This document shows, in pieces, positions 8,103 through 16,422 of a stretch of 37,442 bases of DNA. The DNA is taken from the NCBI GenBank assembly GCA_945870465.1, contig CAMBSS010000020.1, positions 1 through 37,442 of the forward strand. Reading direction: 5' to 3'. The DNA comes from Bordetella parapertussis (GTDB taxonomy: Bacteria; Pseudomonadota; Gammaproteobacteria; Burkholderiales; SG8-41). The notes beneath the pieces were generated by a model that had not been told where the DNA came from, searched no databases, and was given only the letters and a program-made list of their open reading frames with translations. The first letter of the stretch is position 1, and every line of letters begins with the position of its first letter. A program made the position numbers and the translations under genes.

Positions 8103-9071
8103 TCAATCGAGTTTTACGCCTGCATTTTTGATGACGCCTGCCCACTTCTCGGTTTCGCTCTTGATATTGGCAGCGAACAGCTCAGGTGTGCCGCCTAGAG
8201 GATCGAAACCGAGATCGATCAGGCGTTGCTGAATATCCGGCAGCTTCAGCACGCCGGCGATCGTAGAGCTCAGCTTGTTGACGATGTCCCTGGGTGTTGC
8301 CGCCGGCGCGAGGCAACCCCAGTAGGTGCCGGAATCGACGCCCTTGAGGCCCGACTCGATGAACGTTGGCACTTCCGGCATCGCCGGCGAGCGCTGGTCG
8401 CCGGTCACTGCAATCGCGCGCAACCGGTTGACCGCCACGTGTTGTTTAATCGAACTGATGCCCGCGAACATCATGACGACCTGCCCACCCAGCACGTCCG
8501 CCACCGCCGGCCCGGTGCCTTTGTATGGAATGTGCACGAGATCTATTTTGGCAACGAGCTTCAGCAACTCGCCGCCGAGGTGGGTCGAACTGCCGGGACC
8601 GCCTGACGCGAAATTGAGTTGTCCGGGCTTGGCTTTAGCCAGCGCGACGAATTCTTTCACCGTTTTCACCGGTACCGACGGATGCACGATCAGAATGACC
8701 GGCGCCGCCGCCAGTAGTGAAACCGGCGCAAAATCCCGCGCGGAATCGTATGGCAATTTGCTGTAGAGACTGGGATTGGTCGTGAATGAAGTATCCACCG
8801 CCAGCAGGGTATAGCCATCCGCCACCGCCTTGACTGCCAATTCACTGCCTATGGTGCTGCCGCCGCCCGCGCGATTGTCTATCACCAATTGCTGGCCCAG
8901 CGCTTCGCTCAGCCGCGGCGCTATCGTGCGTATCAATATGTCGGTGCCGCCACCGGGCGCGAAAGGCACGATCATGCGCACCGCCCGCGCCGGATAATTT
9001 TGCGCCGGACAGGCAACGCACCAAAACGCGGCTACGCCGACTGTCAGCGTGCATGCAATCCTGTGTTTCAT
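8103..9071 (-). CDS. Bug/TctC-family periplasmic solute receptor (2 of 5)
   Basis: The 322-residue secreted receptor has a signal peptide MKHRIACTLTVGVAAFWCVA with cleavage near CPAQ, then YPARAVRMIVPFAPGGGTD and VIDNRAGGGSTIG. The ligand-contact region HIPYKGTGPAVADVLGGQV is intact. It is the first gene of the minus-strand run towards 6479 and faces the CMD-like gene at 9236 across 164 bases. A TAGAAT that could be a -10 lies at 9124-9129 on the minus strand with no good -35. The ATG has a GGGGTGG site upstream. The ligand is unknown; co-transcription with hydrolase 2 and the SDR suggests their substrate or a relative. Confidence 0.93.
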   Translation of the reverse strand: MKHRIACTLTVGVAAFWCVACPAQNYPARAVRMIVPFAPGGGTDILIRTIAPRLSEALGQQLVIDNRAGGGSTIGSELAVKAVADGYTLLAVDTSFTTNPSLYSKLPYDSARDFAPVSLLAAAPVILIVHPSVPVKTVKEFVALAKAKPGQLNFASGGPGSSTHLGGELLKLVAKIDLVHIPYKGTGPAVADVLGGQVVMMFAGISSIKQHVAVNRLRAIAVTGDQRSPAMPEVPTFIESGLKGVDSGTYWGCLAPAATPRDIVNKLSSTIAGVLKLPDIQQRLIDLGFDPLGGTPELFAANIKSETEKWAGVIKNAGVKLD

Positions 9072-9173
9072 TTCGCCACCCCGCTGCTTTCGCGCATCGC
9101 AATTTTCCCTGAAGGTTTTGCAGATTCTAACCCATAGTCAGCGCTGGGTTTGGGCCGTCCGGCAGATTCCGCC

Positions 9174-9203
9174 TTGACCAAACGAATCGCGCGTCGATAC
9201 TAT
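9174..9203 (+). promoter_or_regulatory. Candidate sigma-70 promoter for the CMD-like gene
   Basis: TTGACC at 9174-9179 (five of six to consensus) is followed by two overlapping -10 candidates: GATACT after 16 bases, or TACTAT after 18. Transcription would start near 9209, about 27 bases before the ATG at 9236. Confidence 0.45.
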
Positions 9204-9235
9204 CGGCACATCCCTTCAGCGAAAGAAAAACACGC

Positions 9236-9802
9236 ATGTCCCGCCTTCCTCCCGTCACTGAAACAGCATCGCCGGCAGTCGCCGAAGTGTTCGGCGAAAT
9301 CAAAGCCACCCGCGGCTTCGTGTCGAACGCCCTGAGTTCCATCGGCCACGCACCCGAAGGTCTGAAACACCTGGCGCGGCTGGGCGCTTACACGAAATAC
9401 CAGACCGATCTGCCTGAGCGGCTGCGCGAGCTTTCCATCCTGTGCGCCGCGCGCGGCGTCGCCTACGCCTGGACCCACCACTCGGCGCTTGCCGTGCAGG
9501 CAGGCATTCCACAGGCGGCAGTCGACGACATAGGCGCGGGACGCGTGCCCACGGCGCTACCGCCGGCTGAGCAGGCGATTGCGCGTTTCATCCAGGAAGC
9601 GTTTTCGTCGCAATCCGCCAGTAGCGAAACGTTCACCGAACTCGCGCGCCACTTCACGCCGCGGCAGATCACCGATATCGCGCTGTCAGCGACCTACTAC
9701 CGGGCGCTAGGCACCATGGTGATGGCGTTCGGCGTTGAAATGGAATCGCCGGCGGTGCTGAAAATCGAAAAAGACTGGCAGAAAGCGAAAGCCGGACTGT
9801 AA
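9236..9802 (+). CDS. Carboxymuconolactone decarboxylase (CMD/AhpD-fold) family protein (1 of 2)
   Basis: The 188-residue all-helical CMD-fold protein has RELSILCAARGVAYAWTHHS at about 64-83, matching the family core (Glu65, then YAWTHH). The paired CxxC of AhpD peroxidases is absent, so a thiol peroxidase role is unlikely. A decarboxylase, hydrolase-like or ring-opening role as in PcaC relatives is possible but unproven. It is clearly paralogous to the protein at 11994-12557 (shared EIKxTRG, APxGL and YAWTHH). The ATG has only a weak purine-rich leader (GAAAG). It is followed by a palindromic repeat and a Bug receptor on the same strand. Confidence 0.88.
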   Translation: MSRLPPVTETASPAVAEVFGEIKATRGFVSNALSSIGHAPEGLKHLARLGAYTKYQTDLPERLRELSILCAARGVAYAWTHHSALAVQAGIPQAAVDDIGAGRVPTALPPAEQAIARFIQEAFSSQSASSETFTELARHFTPRQITDIALSATYYRALGTMVMAFGVEMESPAVLKIEKDWQKAKAGL

Positions 9803-9848
9803 GCGGAAGCTGTTCTGTTGAACTTGACGTAACACGACAGCAAATATT

Positions 9849-9915
9849 CGTCGTCCCCGCGCAGGCGGGGGCCCAGATTTTTTCGTTCTGGTTTCCCGCC
9901 TGCGCGGGAATGACG
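9849..9915. repeat. Extragenic palindromic repeat pair
   Basis: Arms at about 9849-9872 and 9892-9915 are inverted copies of a GTCATTCCCGCG-AGGCGGG type unit, and each arm is itself near-palindromic (CCCCGCGCAGGCGGGG; CCCGCCTGCGCGGG). Units of this form are common dispersed intergenic repeats in proteobacterial genomes. It fills most of the 165-base gap between the CMD-like gene and the third Bug receptor and could end or stabilise the upstream transcript. The centre has a T-run (9878-9883) after the first stem, so partial terminator activity on the plus strand is possible. Confidence 0.75.
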
Positions 9916-9967
9916 GAATCGAGGTGTCGTGCAGTTATGTAACCCTCAACGTTCCAGGGAGTAGTTC

Positions 9968-10933
9968 ATGAGAAACATCCACGCCTGTCTGCTGCTGATT
10001 GCTGTTTTCATTCCATCGCTCGCCGCCGCCCAGAGCTATCCGGCAAAACCCATTCGCATCATCGTCTCGTATCCGGCCGGCGGCGCCAACGATATCGTCG
10101 CGCGTTCCGTCGGACAGAAACTCAACGAATTGCTGGGTGCGAGCATAGTCGTCGACAACCGTTCAGGCGCGGGCGGCACCATAGGCGCTGACGTCGCGGC
10201 AAAAGCACCCGCCGATGGCTACACGCTGCTGATGGCGGCCGGCGCGCACACGCTGGCGCCCAGCCTGTACATCAAAATGCCTTACGACATCGTGCGCGAT
10301 TTCGCGCCGATCAGCATTTCGGCGAAAAGCACTTACCTGCTCGTCGTGCATCCGTCGGTGCCAGCCCACTCCGTCAAGGAGCTCATTGCGCTGGCACGCG
10401 CCACGCCCGGCCGCTTCAACTACGCGTCCTCGGGTATCGGCGCGCCGCCGCACCTTGCAGGCGAAATGTTCAACACGCTCGCCAAGGTGCAAATGGTGCA
10501 CGTCGCCTACAAGGGCGATACCCCAGCCATCGCCGACCTGCTCGGCGGCCACGTCGATCTCGCGTTTCTCGCCGTCTCAGCCACCTCGCCGCACATCAAG
10601 GCAGGAAAATTGCGGGCATTGGCCGTCACCGGCGCGCAACGCACGCCTGTGATGCCCGATCTGCCGACCATCGCCGAGGCCGGCGGTCTCAAGGAATTCG
10701 ACATCAGCACCTGGTGGGGACTGTTGACGCCTGCCGGCACGCCCGCGGATGCGATCAGCAAACTGTCCGCCGCGATGGCGAAGATCGCCGCCATGCCCGA
10801 CATCAAGACGCGCTTCGGCGAGCTCGGCGTGGAAGCAGCATCCGACACGCCCGATCAGTTCGGCGCCTTCATCAAATCCGAAATCCAGAAATTCGCGAAA
10901 CTTGCGAAGCTGGCAGGTGTCAAGCCGGAATAG
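9968..10933 (+). CDS. Bug/TctC-family periplasmic solute receptor (3 of 5)
   Basis: The 321-residue receptor has the signal peptide MRNIHACLLLIAVFIPSLAA with cleavage near AAAQ, then YPAKPIRIIVSYPAGGANDI and VVDNRSGAGGTIG. HVAYKGDTPAIADLLGGHV is the usual ligand-loop region. An AGGGAG site six bases before the ATG (9955-9960) is one of the better ribosome sites in the region. It lies tail-to-tail with the ketopantoate-reductase-like gene, six bases apart. It probably has its own promoter or reads on from 9236 through the palindromic repeat. Confidence 0.94.
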   Translation: MRNIHACLLLIAVFIPSLAAAQSYPAKPIRIIVSYPAGGANDIVARSVGQKLNELLGASIVVDNRSGAGGTIGADVAAKAPADGYTLLMAAGAHTLAPSLYIKMPYDIVRDFAPISISAKSTYLLVVHPSVPAHSVKELIALARATPGRFNYASSGIGAPPHLAGEMFNTLAKVQMVHVAYKGDTPAIADLLGGHVDLAFLAVSATSPHIKAGKLRALAVTGAQRTPVMPDLPTIAEAGGLKEFDISTWWGLLTPAGTPADAISKLSAAMAKIAAMPDIKTRFGELGVEAASDTPDQFGAFIKSEIQKFAKLAKLAGVKPE

Positions 10934-10939
10934 CCGCGC

Positions 10940-11983
10940 TTATATACCCTGCAGCAGTTCACGCGCAGGCACGCATTCGTTGCGTTCAACGCGCCTTACC
11001 AGCGCGGCAATAGCCGCATGCGTCGGTGCGGGTATGCGCAGTTCGTCGCCTTTGGCTGCGACATAGCCGTTCATGAAATCGACTTCGGTGCGGCGGCGCT
11101 TGGCGATGTCCTGCGCGGTGCCTGAGCGCCCGCCTTCGGGCCGCAGCCGCAAACCTTCCAGCATGTGATGCTCGACTTCAGCGAGTATCCTCGCGTCACC
11201 GTCCGCCGCTGCCAGCCACTTCTTCGCTGCCAGTCCGCGTATCGATTCCAGCTTGAACCCGGCAGCCTTGCCTATGCGTATCGCTTCCGCAGCGAGGCGG
11301 ATTTGCAACCGCCGCGCAGGTTCGTAATCAATGACCTGATTCAAATCCAGCCCCGACGCTCCCGACAATCCAGTCGTCATCGTATTGGCGGTGAGCTTGG
11401 ACCAGCGCTCGCCCCACAGATTGGCAGTCACCTTGGCGCTGTCAACTGCGCGCAGCATCTCCGCGATGCGTTGCGCGCGCGTTGTCAGCAGGCCGTTGAG
11501 TTCGCCGACGCGGAACACCGTATAAGCATCGCCGCCGGGCATTTGCGTGCGCACGATGCGGCCGGGCGCTACGGCTTCGACGCTGATCGTGCTTGCGATG
11601 CAACCCAGCGTTCTGCCCCACCCTGCGATGCGCGCGACTTCTTCTTCGACCAACCCGTTCTGCATGGTCACGACGATGCCGCCGGGCGCGAGGTAAGGCA
11701 CTATGAGCGCAGTCGCCCACGCGGTGTCGTACAATTTCATGCAGATGAATGCGATGTCGATTGCGGCAGGCGGGAGACTTTGCACTTCGGCAATGTGCAG
11801 CGCTTTGACCTGCACGTCGTATTCGCCCTGGGTGCCGCCCAGATGCAGGCCGCGGGTCTTGATTTGCGCGATGTGCTCGGGCCAGGGGTCGATCAGCGTC
11901 ACGTCATGGCCGGCGCGCGCAAGATGACCGCCGGTATAACCGCCGACGGCGCCGGCGCCGACAAACGCGATTTTTTCCTTCAA
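10940..11983 (-). CDS. Ketopantoate reductase (PanE/ApbA)-family NAD(P)-dependent 2-oxoacid reductase
   Basis: The 347-residue product has a Rossmann GAGAVGG loop (Gly9, Gly11, Gly14) and the family's RWSKLTANT with the conserved Lys-Asn pair. A C-terminal RTEVDFMNGY then PAPTHAAIAALV is the PanE substrate-side signature. The family reduces 2-dehydropantoate, but accessory-cluster members often act on other 2-oxo or beta-hydroxy acids. Here it is the last gene of a catabolic-looking operon, so a role in pantothenate synthesis is not assumed. The start is TTG at 11983, ten bases after the CMD-like stop. No ATG is available near the Rossmann start, and the ribosome site is weak. Confidence 0.87.
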   Translation of the reverse strand: MKEKIAFVGAGAVGGYTGGHLARAGHDVTLIDPWPEHIAQIKTRGLHLGGTQGEYDVQVKALHIAEVQSLPPAAIDIAFICMKLYDTAWATALIVPYLAPGGIVVTMQNGLVEEEVARIAGWGRTLGCIASTISVEAVAPGRIVRTQMPGGDAYTVFRVGELNGLLTTRAQRIAEMLRAVDSAKVTANLWGERWSKLTANTMTTGLSGASGLDLNQVIDYEPARRLQIRLAAEAIRIGKAAGFKLESIRGLAAKKWLAAADGDARILAEVEHHMLEGLRLRPEGGRSGTAQDIAKRRRTEVDFMNGYVAAKGDELRIPAPTHAAIAALVRRVERNECVPARELLQGI

Positions 11984-11993
11984 GACCGCCGCG

Positions 11994-12557
11994 CTAGCTC
12001 ACCGGTTTCATCATTGGTGTGCGGTCGGATTCCAGCTCCACGCGCAGTGCGTTGATCACCGACGCCAGCGCAATGAAATATCCGCACAACAGGGTAACGT
12101 CCGTAACACCGCGCTCACCGAACTCTTTGTGCAACTGCACAAATGTCGCATCGCTGACATTGCCGCCCTGTGCGAATTCGCGCGCATAGGCGATTGCCGC
12201 GCACTCTGACGTGCTCAGCGTCGTTGCCAGTTTTCCTGCATTGAGTTGGTCGACTTCGGCCTGCATTACGCCTTCCTTCAGCGCGAACGGCACGTGATGG
12301 GTCCACGCATATTGATTGCCGCACGCCAACGCCAATATCGTCAATTCGCGTACCCGCCCGCTCAGCGTCGTGCGATAGCGCACGTACTCGCCATACCCGG
12401 CGAACGCGCGCAGCCCTTGCGGCGCATGGGCGAGACTGCGCAGCACGTGCGACACGTTGCCGCGCGTCTTCTTGATTTCGGCGAATACCGCAGCCGCTTC
12501 CGGGTTGGTGCTTTCGTCGACTGCAGGCAAACGGCCGAGTTCTGATTTAGCGGGCAT
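11994..12557 (-). CDS. Carboxymuconolactone decarboxylase (CMD/AhpD-fold) family protein (2 of 2)
   Basis: The 187-residue CMD-fold protein contains RVRELTILALACGNQYAWTH, the same core as its paralogue at 9236, again without a CxxC pair. The ATG at 12557 overlaps the end of the C45 gene by 11 bases; a TTG two codons earlier is less likely. Tight packing (C45 - CMD - ketopantoate-reductase-like) suggests successive steps on one compound. The pairing of alpha/beta hydrolases with CMD proteins recalls PcaD/PcaC of the beta-ketoadipate pathway, but these hydrolases are too divergent to name so. Confidence 0.87.
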   Translation of the reverse strand: MPAKSELGRLPAVDESTNPEAAAVFAEIKKTRGNVSHVLRSLAHAPQGLRAFAGYGEYVRYRTTLSGRVRELTILALACGNQYAWTHHVPFALKEGVMQAEVDQLNAGKLATTLSTSECAAIAYAREFAQGGNVSDATFVQLHKEFGERGVTDVTLLCGYFIALASVINALRVELESDRTPMMKPVS

Positions 12558-13662
12558 TAGCAACTTTCAAAGTGGGTGCGTCGGGCAGTTTGATGGCCTG
12601 GTACTCCGACTGCGTGGGCTGTCCGGCGGCGACGTGCATCACGTCGTGCTTCAAATCGAAAATCAGCGACGCAATAGTCATGGTCGGTTCGTGCCCCGGG
12701 TATTCGTGCGGTGTGCGGCAGATCGCGCGCGGCGCGCCGAACTCATCGCGCAGCACAGCCTTGATATCGTCGATGGTGATCTTGCCGATTTTCGGTTCAA
12801 GCAACTGGCGCGCGCGGAAATCGCGATACAGCGAGTCGCCTGTGTAGTACTTGGACACACCGGTCGTCTGCGCAACGACCGACTGAAAGTGATTGGCGTG
12901 CGTCAGCAGGCCGCGTTCAGGGTAAACGACGAATACATTATCAGGCGTCGTTTCGAAGTCGATCGCCATGCCGTCACGATGGGCGATGACGTAATTGCCA
13001 GATGCCCCGCGCGGCGCGCGCACCAGCGAATCAATGGCTTCGTAGTAATGTCGCGAATGCAGGATGCGCCGGCGCAGTATCGGGATCGGTACACCCACTT
13101 TGCCGCGGTCGTCATTCGACACCAGCAGGTTCCCGCATACCAGCACACCGTGTTCGTTGAAACCGTCGCGGCCGACCATGCCGGCTTCTACGATCAGCAC
13201 CAGCGCCGGCTTGTTGCGCTGGCGTATGCGCAGCACGACGACCGATTCGACGGTCTGGTTCCGCCAGTCCCAGTTCTTGCCGATCAGGATATTGCCGTCC
13301 TTGGTCGCTTCGGGCAGCGCGACAACAGTTGTGCATTCAGTCGCTGGTTTGGTGCCGCCCTGGCTGCCGTAGAGGATTTCGGTACGGCAGTTGACGGCGA
13401 TGACGTCTTCCAGCTTTTGTTTCGCGCCGGCGGCAATGCCTTTGAGTTCCTGCATGATGTCGGCGTCGATTGCCTCAATCTGCGCGCCGTAACCGCGCGC
13501 GCGTTCGCGCACCTCGTCCAGTGTGAGTTTCGCCTGACTGACGAACGACGGCAGGTAAAATTCTATGGTCTTGGCGACACGGTCGGCCGCTTGCGCGCCA
13601 TGCTGCTCGCCGCACTCGTGCGCATCACCTTCGATGCTGATGACCGGAAATGGTTTGTACAT
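12547..13662 (-). CDS. C45-family Ntn hydrolase (acyl-CoA:6-aminopenicillanate acyltransferase-like)
   Basis: The 371-residue protein of the isopenicillin-N acyltransferase-like family consists of self-processing Ntn hydrolases that cleave or transfer acyl groups on amides. The start VISIEGDAHECGEQHG matches the family's G-x-x-xx-G-x-x-H/G opening. Cys110 in ECTTVV is the expected processing site and N-terminal nucleophile, followed by GKNWDW (128-133) and FNEHGVLVCGN, all family hallmarks. There is no signal peptide. The ATG has GGGGA eight bases upstream. It sits between hydrolase 3 and a CMD-like gene, in an operon with two alpha/beta hydrolases. An N-acyl or beta-lactam-like amide is a reasonable substrate guess but is not shown. 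Confidence 0.88.
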   Translation of the reverse strand: MYKPFPVISIEGDAHECGEQHGAQAADRVAKTIEFYLPSFVSQAKLTLDEVRERARGYGAQIEAIDADIMQELKGIAAGAKQKLEDVIAVNCRTEILYGSQGGTKPATECTTVVALPEATKDGNILIGKNWDWRNQTVESVVVLRIRQRNKPALVLIVEAGMVGRDGFNEHGVLVCGNLLVSNDDRGKVGVPIPILRRRILHSRHYYEAIDSLVRAPRGASGNYVIAHRDGMAIDFETTPDNVFVVYPERGLLTHANHFQSVVAQTTGVSKYYTGDSLYRDFRARQLLEPKIGKITIDDIKAVLRDEFGAPRAICRTPHEYPGHEPTMTIASLIFDLKHDVMHVAAGQPTQSEYQAIKLPDAPTLKVANAR

Positions 13663-13677
13663 GTTTATTTTCCCCGC

Positions 13678-14481
13678 TTATTTCACCGAGTGAAACTTCA
13701 GCACGTCGGCGACGCAGCGGTCAGGCAGGTAGTCGTAAATATTGTGGCGCTCGTTCTCGTAAATGATCAGTTCGGCGCCTTTGATGCGTTTGATCATTTC
13801 CGGATACAGCGATACCGAGCCTATCGGCTCGGCGCCGGGGCCCACGATCAGCGTGCGGCATTTGATGGCGCTGATTTCGTCCATGAAATCGGTATCGGTC
13901 CAATAGCCGACGAAACGGCTGATGAAATCGAGATCGTTTTTGCAGATTTCGTCGAGCACCCAGTCGATCAACCGCTGGTCCGCGACACCCACCGGTAAAC
14001 GGTCGTTGATGGTTTCGCCGAACACCGCGCGCATGCCGCGTTTGGCCGCATCGCGCAGCCAGCGTTTGCCCTGCTCGCCCTTAAAACCCGGTGTCGAGCA
14101 AAACAGGATCAGGCTTTTGACGCGGGCCGAATGGTGAATGGCGAGTTGCTGGCCGACATAACCGCCGGCAGACGCCGCCAGGATGTCCACCTTGTCGAGT
14201 TTGAGATGGTCAAGGAGTTCGCACACATCGCGCGTCAGCACTTCCTTGTTAAGCGGTGAATCCGCCGGCGGAATTTGCGAAGCGCCGTGGCCGCGCGTAT
14301 CCACGCGTATCACGCGAAAATGGCGCGCAAGCTGGGGCACCATGGAGAAATAACGCCGCGAGCTGCTCATCGCCGGATGCAGCATCAGCAGCGGCCTCGC
14401 CGGTTTCCATGGATCGGTAAAATCGTCGATGTAGTAAGCGATCTCGATGCCGTCGCTGGTTTTGAAAATCTGTTTTTCCAT
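13678..14481 (-). CDS. Alpha/beta hydrolase (paralogue 3 of 4), divergent active site
   Basis: The 267-residue paralogue has DDFTDPW at 19-25 and RGHG at 63-66. The nucleophile elbow reads AASAG (Ser104) rather than GxSxG, and the acid position is AEP (Glu218) where the other three copies have an Asp; His246 (RHN) is kept. So a triad Ser-Glu-His remains possible, with altered geometry. The C-terminus YLPDRCVADVLKF retains the RC motif of its relatives but lacks the EELKRFLL end. It is followed by the C45 gene after 15 bases and preceded by a Bug receptor at 11 bases, so it is co-transcribed with both. Confidence 0.9.
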   Translation of the reverse strand: MEKQIFKTSDGIEIAYYIDDFTDPWKPARPLLMLHPAMSSSRRYFSMVPQLARHFRVIRVDTRGHGASQIPPADSPLNKEVLTRDVCELLDHLKLDKVDILAASAGGYVGQQLAIHHSARVKSLILFCSTPGFKGEQGKRWLRDAAKRGMRAVFGETINDRLPVGVADQRLIDWVLDEICKNDLDFISRFVGYWTDTDFMDEISAIKCRTLIVGPGAEPIGSVSLYPEMIKRIKGAELIIYENERHNIYDYLPDRCVADVLKFHSVK

Positions 14482-14492
14482 GGTCCGTTTTT

Positions 14493-15452
14493 CTATTGAG
14501 GAATGATGCCGGCCGATTTGACGATTTGCGCGAACTTGGCAACGTCGTCGCGTATCAGTTGCGCGAACTGCTCGGGCGTGCTCGATTCGGGCTCCGAGCC
14601 GCCGCTCACGAATTTATCCTGCACGTCTTTTTGCGCGATCGCCTTGACGATGGCGACATTGAGGCGGTCGAGCAGATCGCGCGGCATATTGGGCGGCCCC
14701 ATGACGCCGAACCACGACGTGAGTTCATAACCACGCAGCCCCGCTTCCTGCATGGTCGGCACATTGGGCAGGCTCGCCGTACGGTGGCTGCCCGTCACGG
14801 CCAGCGGACGCAGTTTTCCGGACGCGATATGCACGAGCGTCGATTGCACTACCGTGATCATCATGTCCACTTGTCCTGCCAGCAGATCGACGAAGGCCGG
14901 CGTGTCGCCTTTGTACGGTATGTGCGCAATATCGACTTTGGCGAGCGACTTGAACATTTCAGCCGACAGATGCGGTGTCGCGCCGGTGCCCGATGATGCG
15001 TAGTTCATCTTGCCGGGATGGGCTTTGGCGAGCGCGATCAGCTCCTTCACATTCTTCGCCGGCAGCGCGGATGGCACCACCAGCACGTTTTGTATGCGGC
15101 AGGCGAGCGAGATTGCCGTGAAATCTTTCATCACGTCGAACGGCAATTTGGCATAAACGCTGGGCGCTACAGCCAGCGAACCGAAACCCATCAGCAGGTT
15201 GTAGCCATCCGGCGCGGCCTTGGCGATGCCATCGGCGGCGATCGTGCCGCCCGCCCCGCCGCGGTTCTCGACTATGACGGTCTGCCCGAAAAACTCGGTC
15301 AGCTTTTGCGCGAGCACGCGTGCGTGGTAATCGTTGGCACCACCGGCAGGAAAACCGGATACCAGGCGCACCGGCTTGACGGGATACGATTGTGCGTTGA
15401 CCACGCCGGCAACTCCAAGCGTCACGCACCAAATCGCTGCCGCCGCTTTCAT
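14493..15452 (-). CDS. Bug/TctC-family periplasmic solute receptor (4 of 5)
   Basis: The 319-residue receptor starts at ATG 15452, which has GGAGAG four bases upstream and begins a clean signal peptide (MKAAAAIWCVTLGVAGVVNA, then QSYPVKP). The earlier ATG at 15464 would overlap the hydrolase stop and place Arg/Glu residues ahead. Bug motifs LVSGFPAGGANDY and VENRGGAGGTIA are present. The motif HIPYKGDTPAFVDLLAGQV is near-identical in pattern to the third receptor, suggesting related ligands. Eleven bases separate it from hydrolases 4 and 3 on either side. Confidence 0.93.
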   Translation of the reverse strand: MKAAAAIWCVTLGVAGVVNAQSYPVKPVRLVSGFPAGGANDYHARVLAQKLTEFFGQTVIVENRGGAGGTIAADGIAKAAPDGYNLLMGFGSLAVAPSVYAKLPFDVMKDFTAISLACRIQNVLVVPSALPAKNVKELIALAKAHPGKMNYASSGTGATPHLSAEMFKSLAKVDIAHIPYKGDTPAFVDLLAGQVDMMITVVQSTLVHIASGKLRPLAVTGSHRTASLPNVPTMQEAGLRGYELTSWFGVMGPPNMPRDLLDRLNVAIVKAIAQKDVQDKFVSGGSEPESSTPEQFAQLIRDDVAKFAQIVKSAGIIPQ

Positions 15453-15463
15453 TTGTCTCTCCA

Positions 15464-16291
15464 TCACAGCGCGCGGCCGGCGCGCACGTCGTCGACAAAT
15501 CGCTTCGCTTCCTGCGCGCAACGATCGGGGATCTCGCCCACCATGCTGTGACCGGCGCCTTTGACACTGATGTAACGGCAGTTCTTGCCCAGATACTGCC
15601 GCATCTGCTCATATTCGTGCGCTTCGACCATGGGATCCGGGTCGGGCACCACCATCAGCGTCGGACACTTGATCTCGCCCAGGCGCTCCGGGAAGTACTC
15701 GCTTGCCATCAGCGGCACGAAGCGTCCGAGATGCTCGGGAGTCACGCCTTCTGCAGTATCGAGAAACCATTTCTGGTGTTCCGGACTCGCATTGCCGATG
15801 CGGTCGTGCATGGTTTCGGTCAGAAACTGCCGCACACCGCCGGCAGCGACGCGCGCCAGCCAATTGCCTTTCTTGGGGCGCTCGGGATTGATGCCAGCTG
15901 TAGCCGCATAGAACCCCAGGGAGGCAAACCGTGCGGGGAAACGCAGCGCTGCATGCATGGCGATCATGCCGCCGGCTGACGCACCAATGATATGCGCTCG
16001 CTCATAGCCCAAGCGATCCAGCAGCTCGATCAGGTCGCGCGCCAGCCGTTCATTCGTCAGCGGCTTGTCGAGGCCGGGCTCGGATTTGCCGTGTCCGCGG
16101 ATATCGGGCCGCACGACGACGTAGTCGCGTGCGAGATGCGGCACCCACGCGTAGAGCCGCAGCGCGCTGCCCATGCCCGGATGCAGCAGCACGACGCAGT
16201 CGGCTTTTTTCCACGGGTCGGTAAAATCGTCGAGACAGTAGTGCAGTGTAGTGCCGTCGCTTGCCTGCCAAAAGTTGCTGGAAGTTGTCAT
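15464..16291 (-). CDS. Alpha/beta hydrolase (paralogue 4 of 4)
   Basis: The 275-residue serine hydrolase carries DDFTDPW at 21-27, RGHG at 65-68, nucleophile Ser105 in GASAG, acid Asp219 in DPDP and base His248 in GHS. The C-terminus IPDRCAQEAKRFV is a variant of the RCAEELKRF seen in copies 1 and 2. The ATG at 16291 is preferred over a GTG at 16333 because it abuts the domain start, though neither has a convincing ribosome site. It is the first gene of the six-gene minus-strand operon ending at 10940, with a perfect TATAAT about 70 bases upstream. Confidence 0.9.
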   Translation of the reverse strand: MTTSSNFWQASDGTTLHYCLDDFTDPWKKADCVVLLHPGMGSALRLYAWVPHLARDYVVVRPDIRGHGKSEPGLDKPLTNERLARDLIELLDRLGYERAHIIGASAGGMIAMHAALRFPARFASLGFYAATAGINPERPKKGNWLARVAAGGVRQFLTETMHDRIGNASPEHQKWFLDTAEGVTPEHLGRFVPLMASEYFPERLGEIKCPTLMVVPDPDPMVEAHEYEQMRQYLGKNCRYISVKGAGHSMVGEIPDRCAQEAKRFVDDVRAGRAL

Positions 16292-16358
16292 CAAAGGATT
16301 GCCGGTAGGTGGATACGGTGGCAGGTGCCACACGCAAGTCAGTTGAATTGCCCGGCTG

Positions 16359-16364
16359 ATTATA
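16359..16364 (-). promoter_or_regulatory. Candidate -10 element for the 16291-10940 operon
   Basis: A perfect TATAAT on the minus strand lies in the divergent gap between hydrolase 4 and the fifth Bug receptor. The hexamer 17 bases upstream (TACACG) is a poor -35. On the plus strand the same gap offers TTGAAT (16343-16348) with GATTAT 16 bases on, a weak candidate for the receptor gene. Confidence 0.3.
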
Positions 16365-16422
16365 GATTATCGTCAACGCGGCGTGTAGCGAGCCGCTTCC
16401 GAAAACGCCAGCTTTTGCTATT

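Noticed and set aside
10940..11983. Naming the PanE-family gene panE
   Set aside because: It ends a catabolic-looking operon away from other pantothenate genes and uses a weak TTG start; family membership does not establish the substrate.
12457..13998. 513-codon plus-strand open frame opposite the C45 and hydrolase 3 genes
   Set aside because: The product is rich in Arg, His and Val with no domain motif, and it lies antisense to two well-supported genes; it is a high-GC shadow frame.
13678..16291. Naming the hydrolases and CMD proteins pcaD and pcaC
   Set aside because: The pairing recalls the beta-ketoadipate pathway, but no other pca gene is present and the hydrolases carry a distinct DDxxDPW signature.
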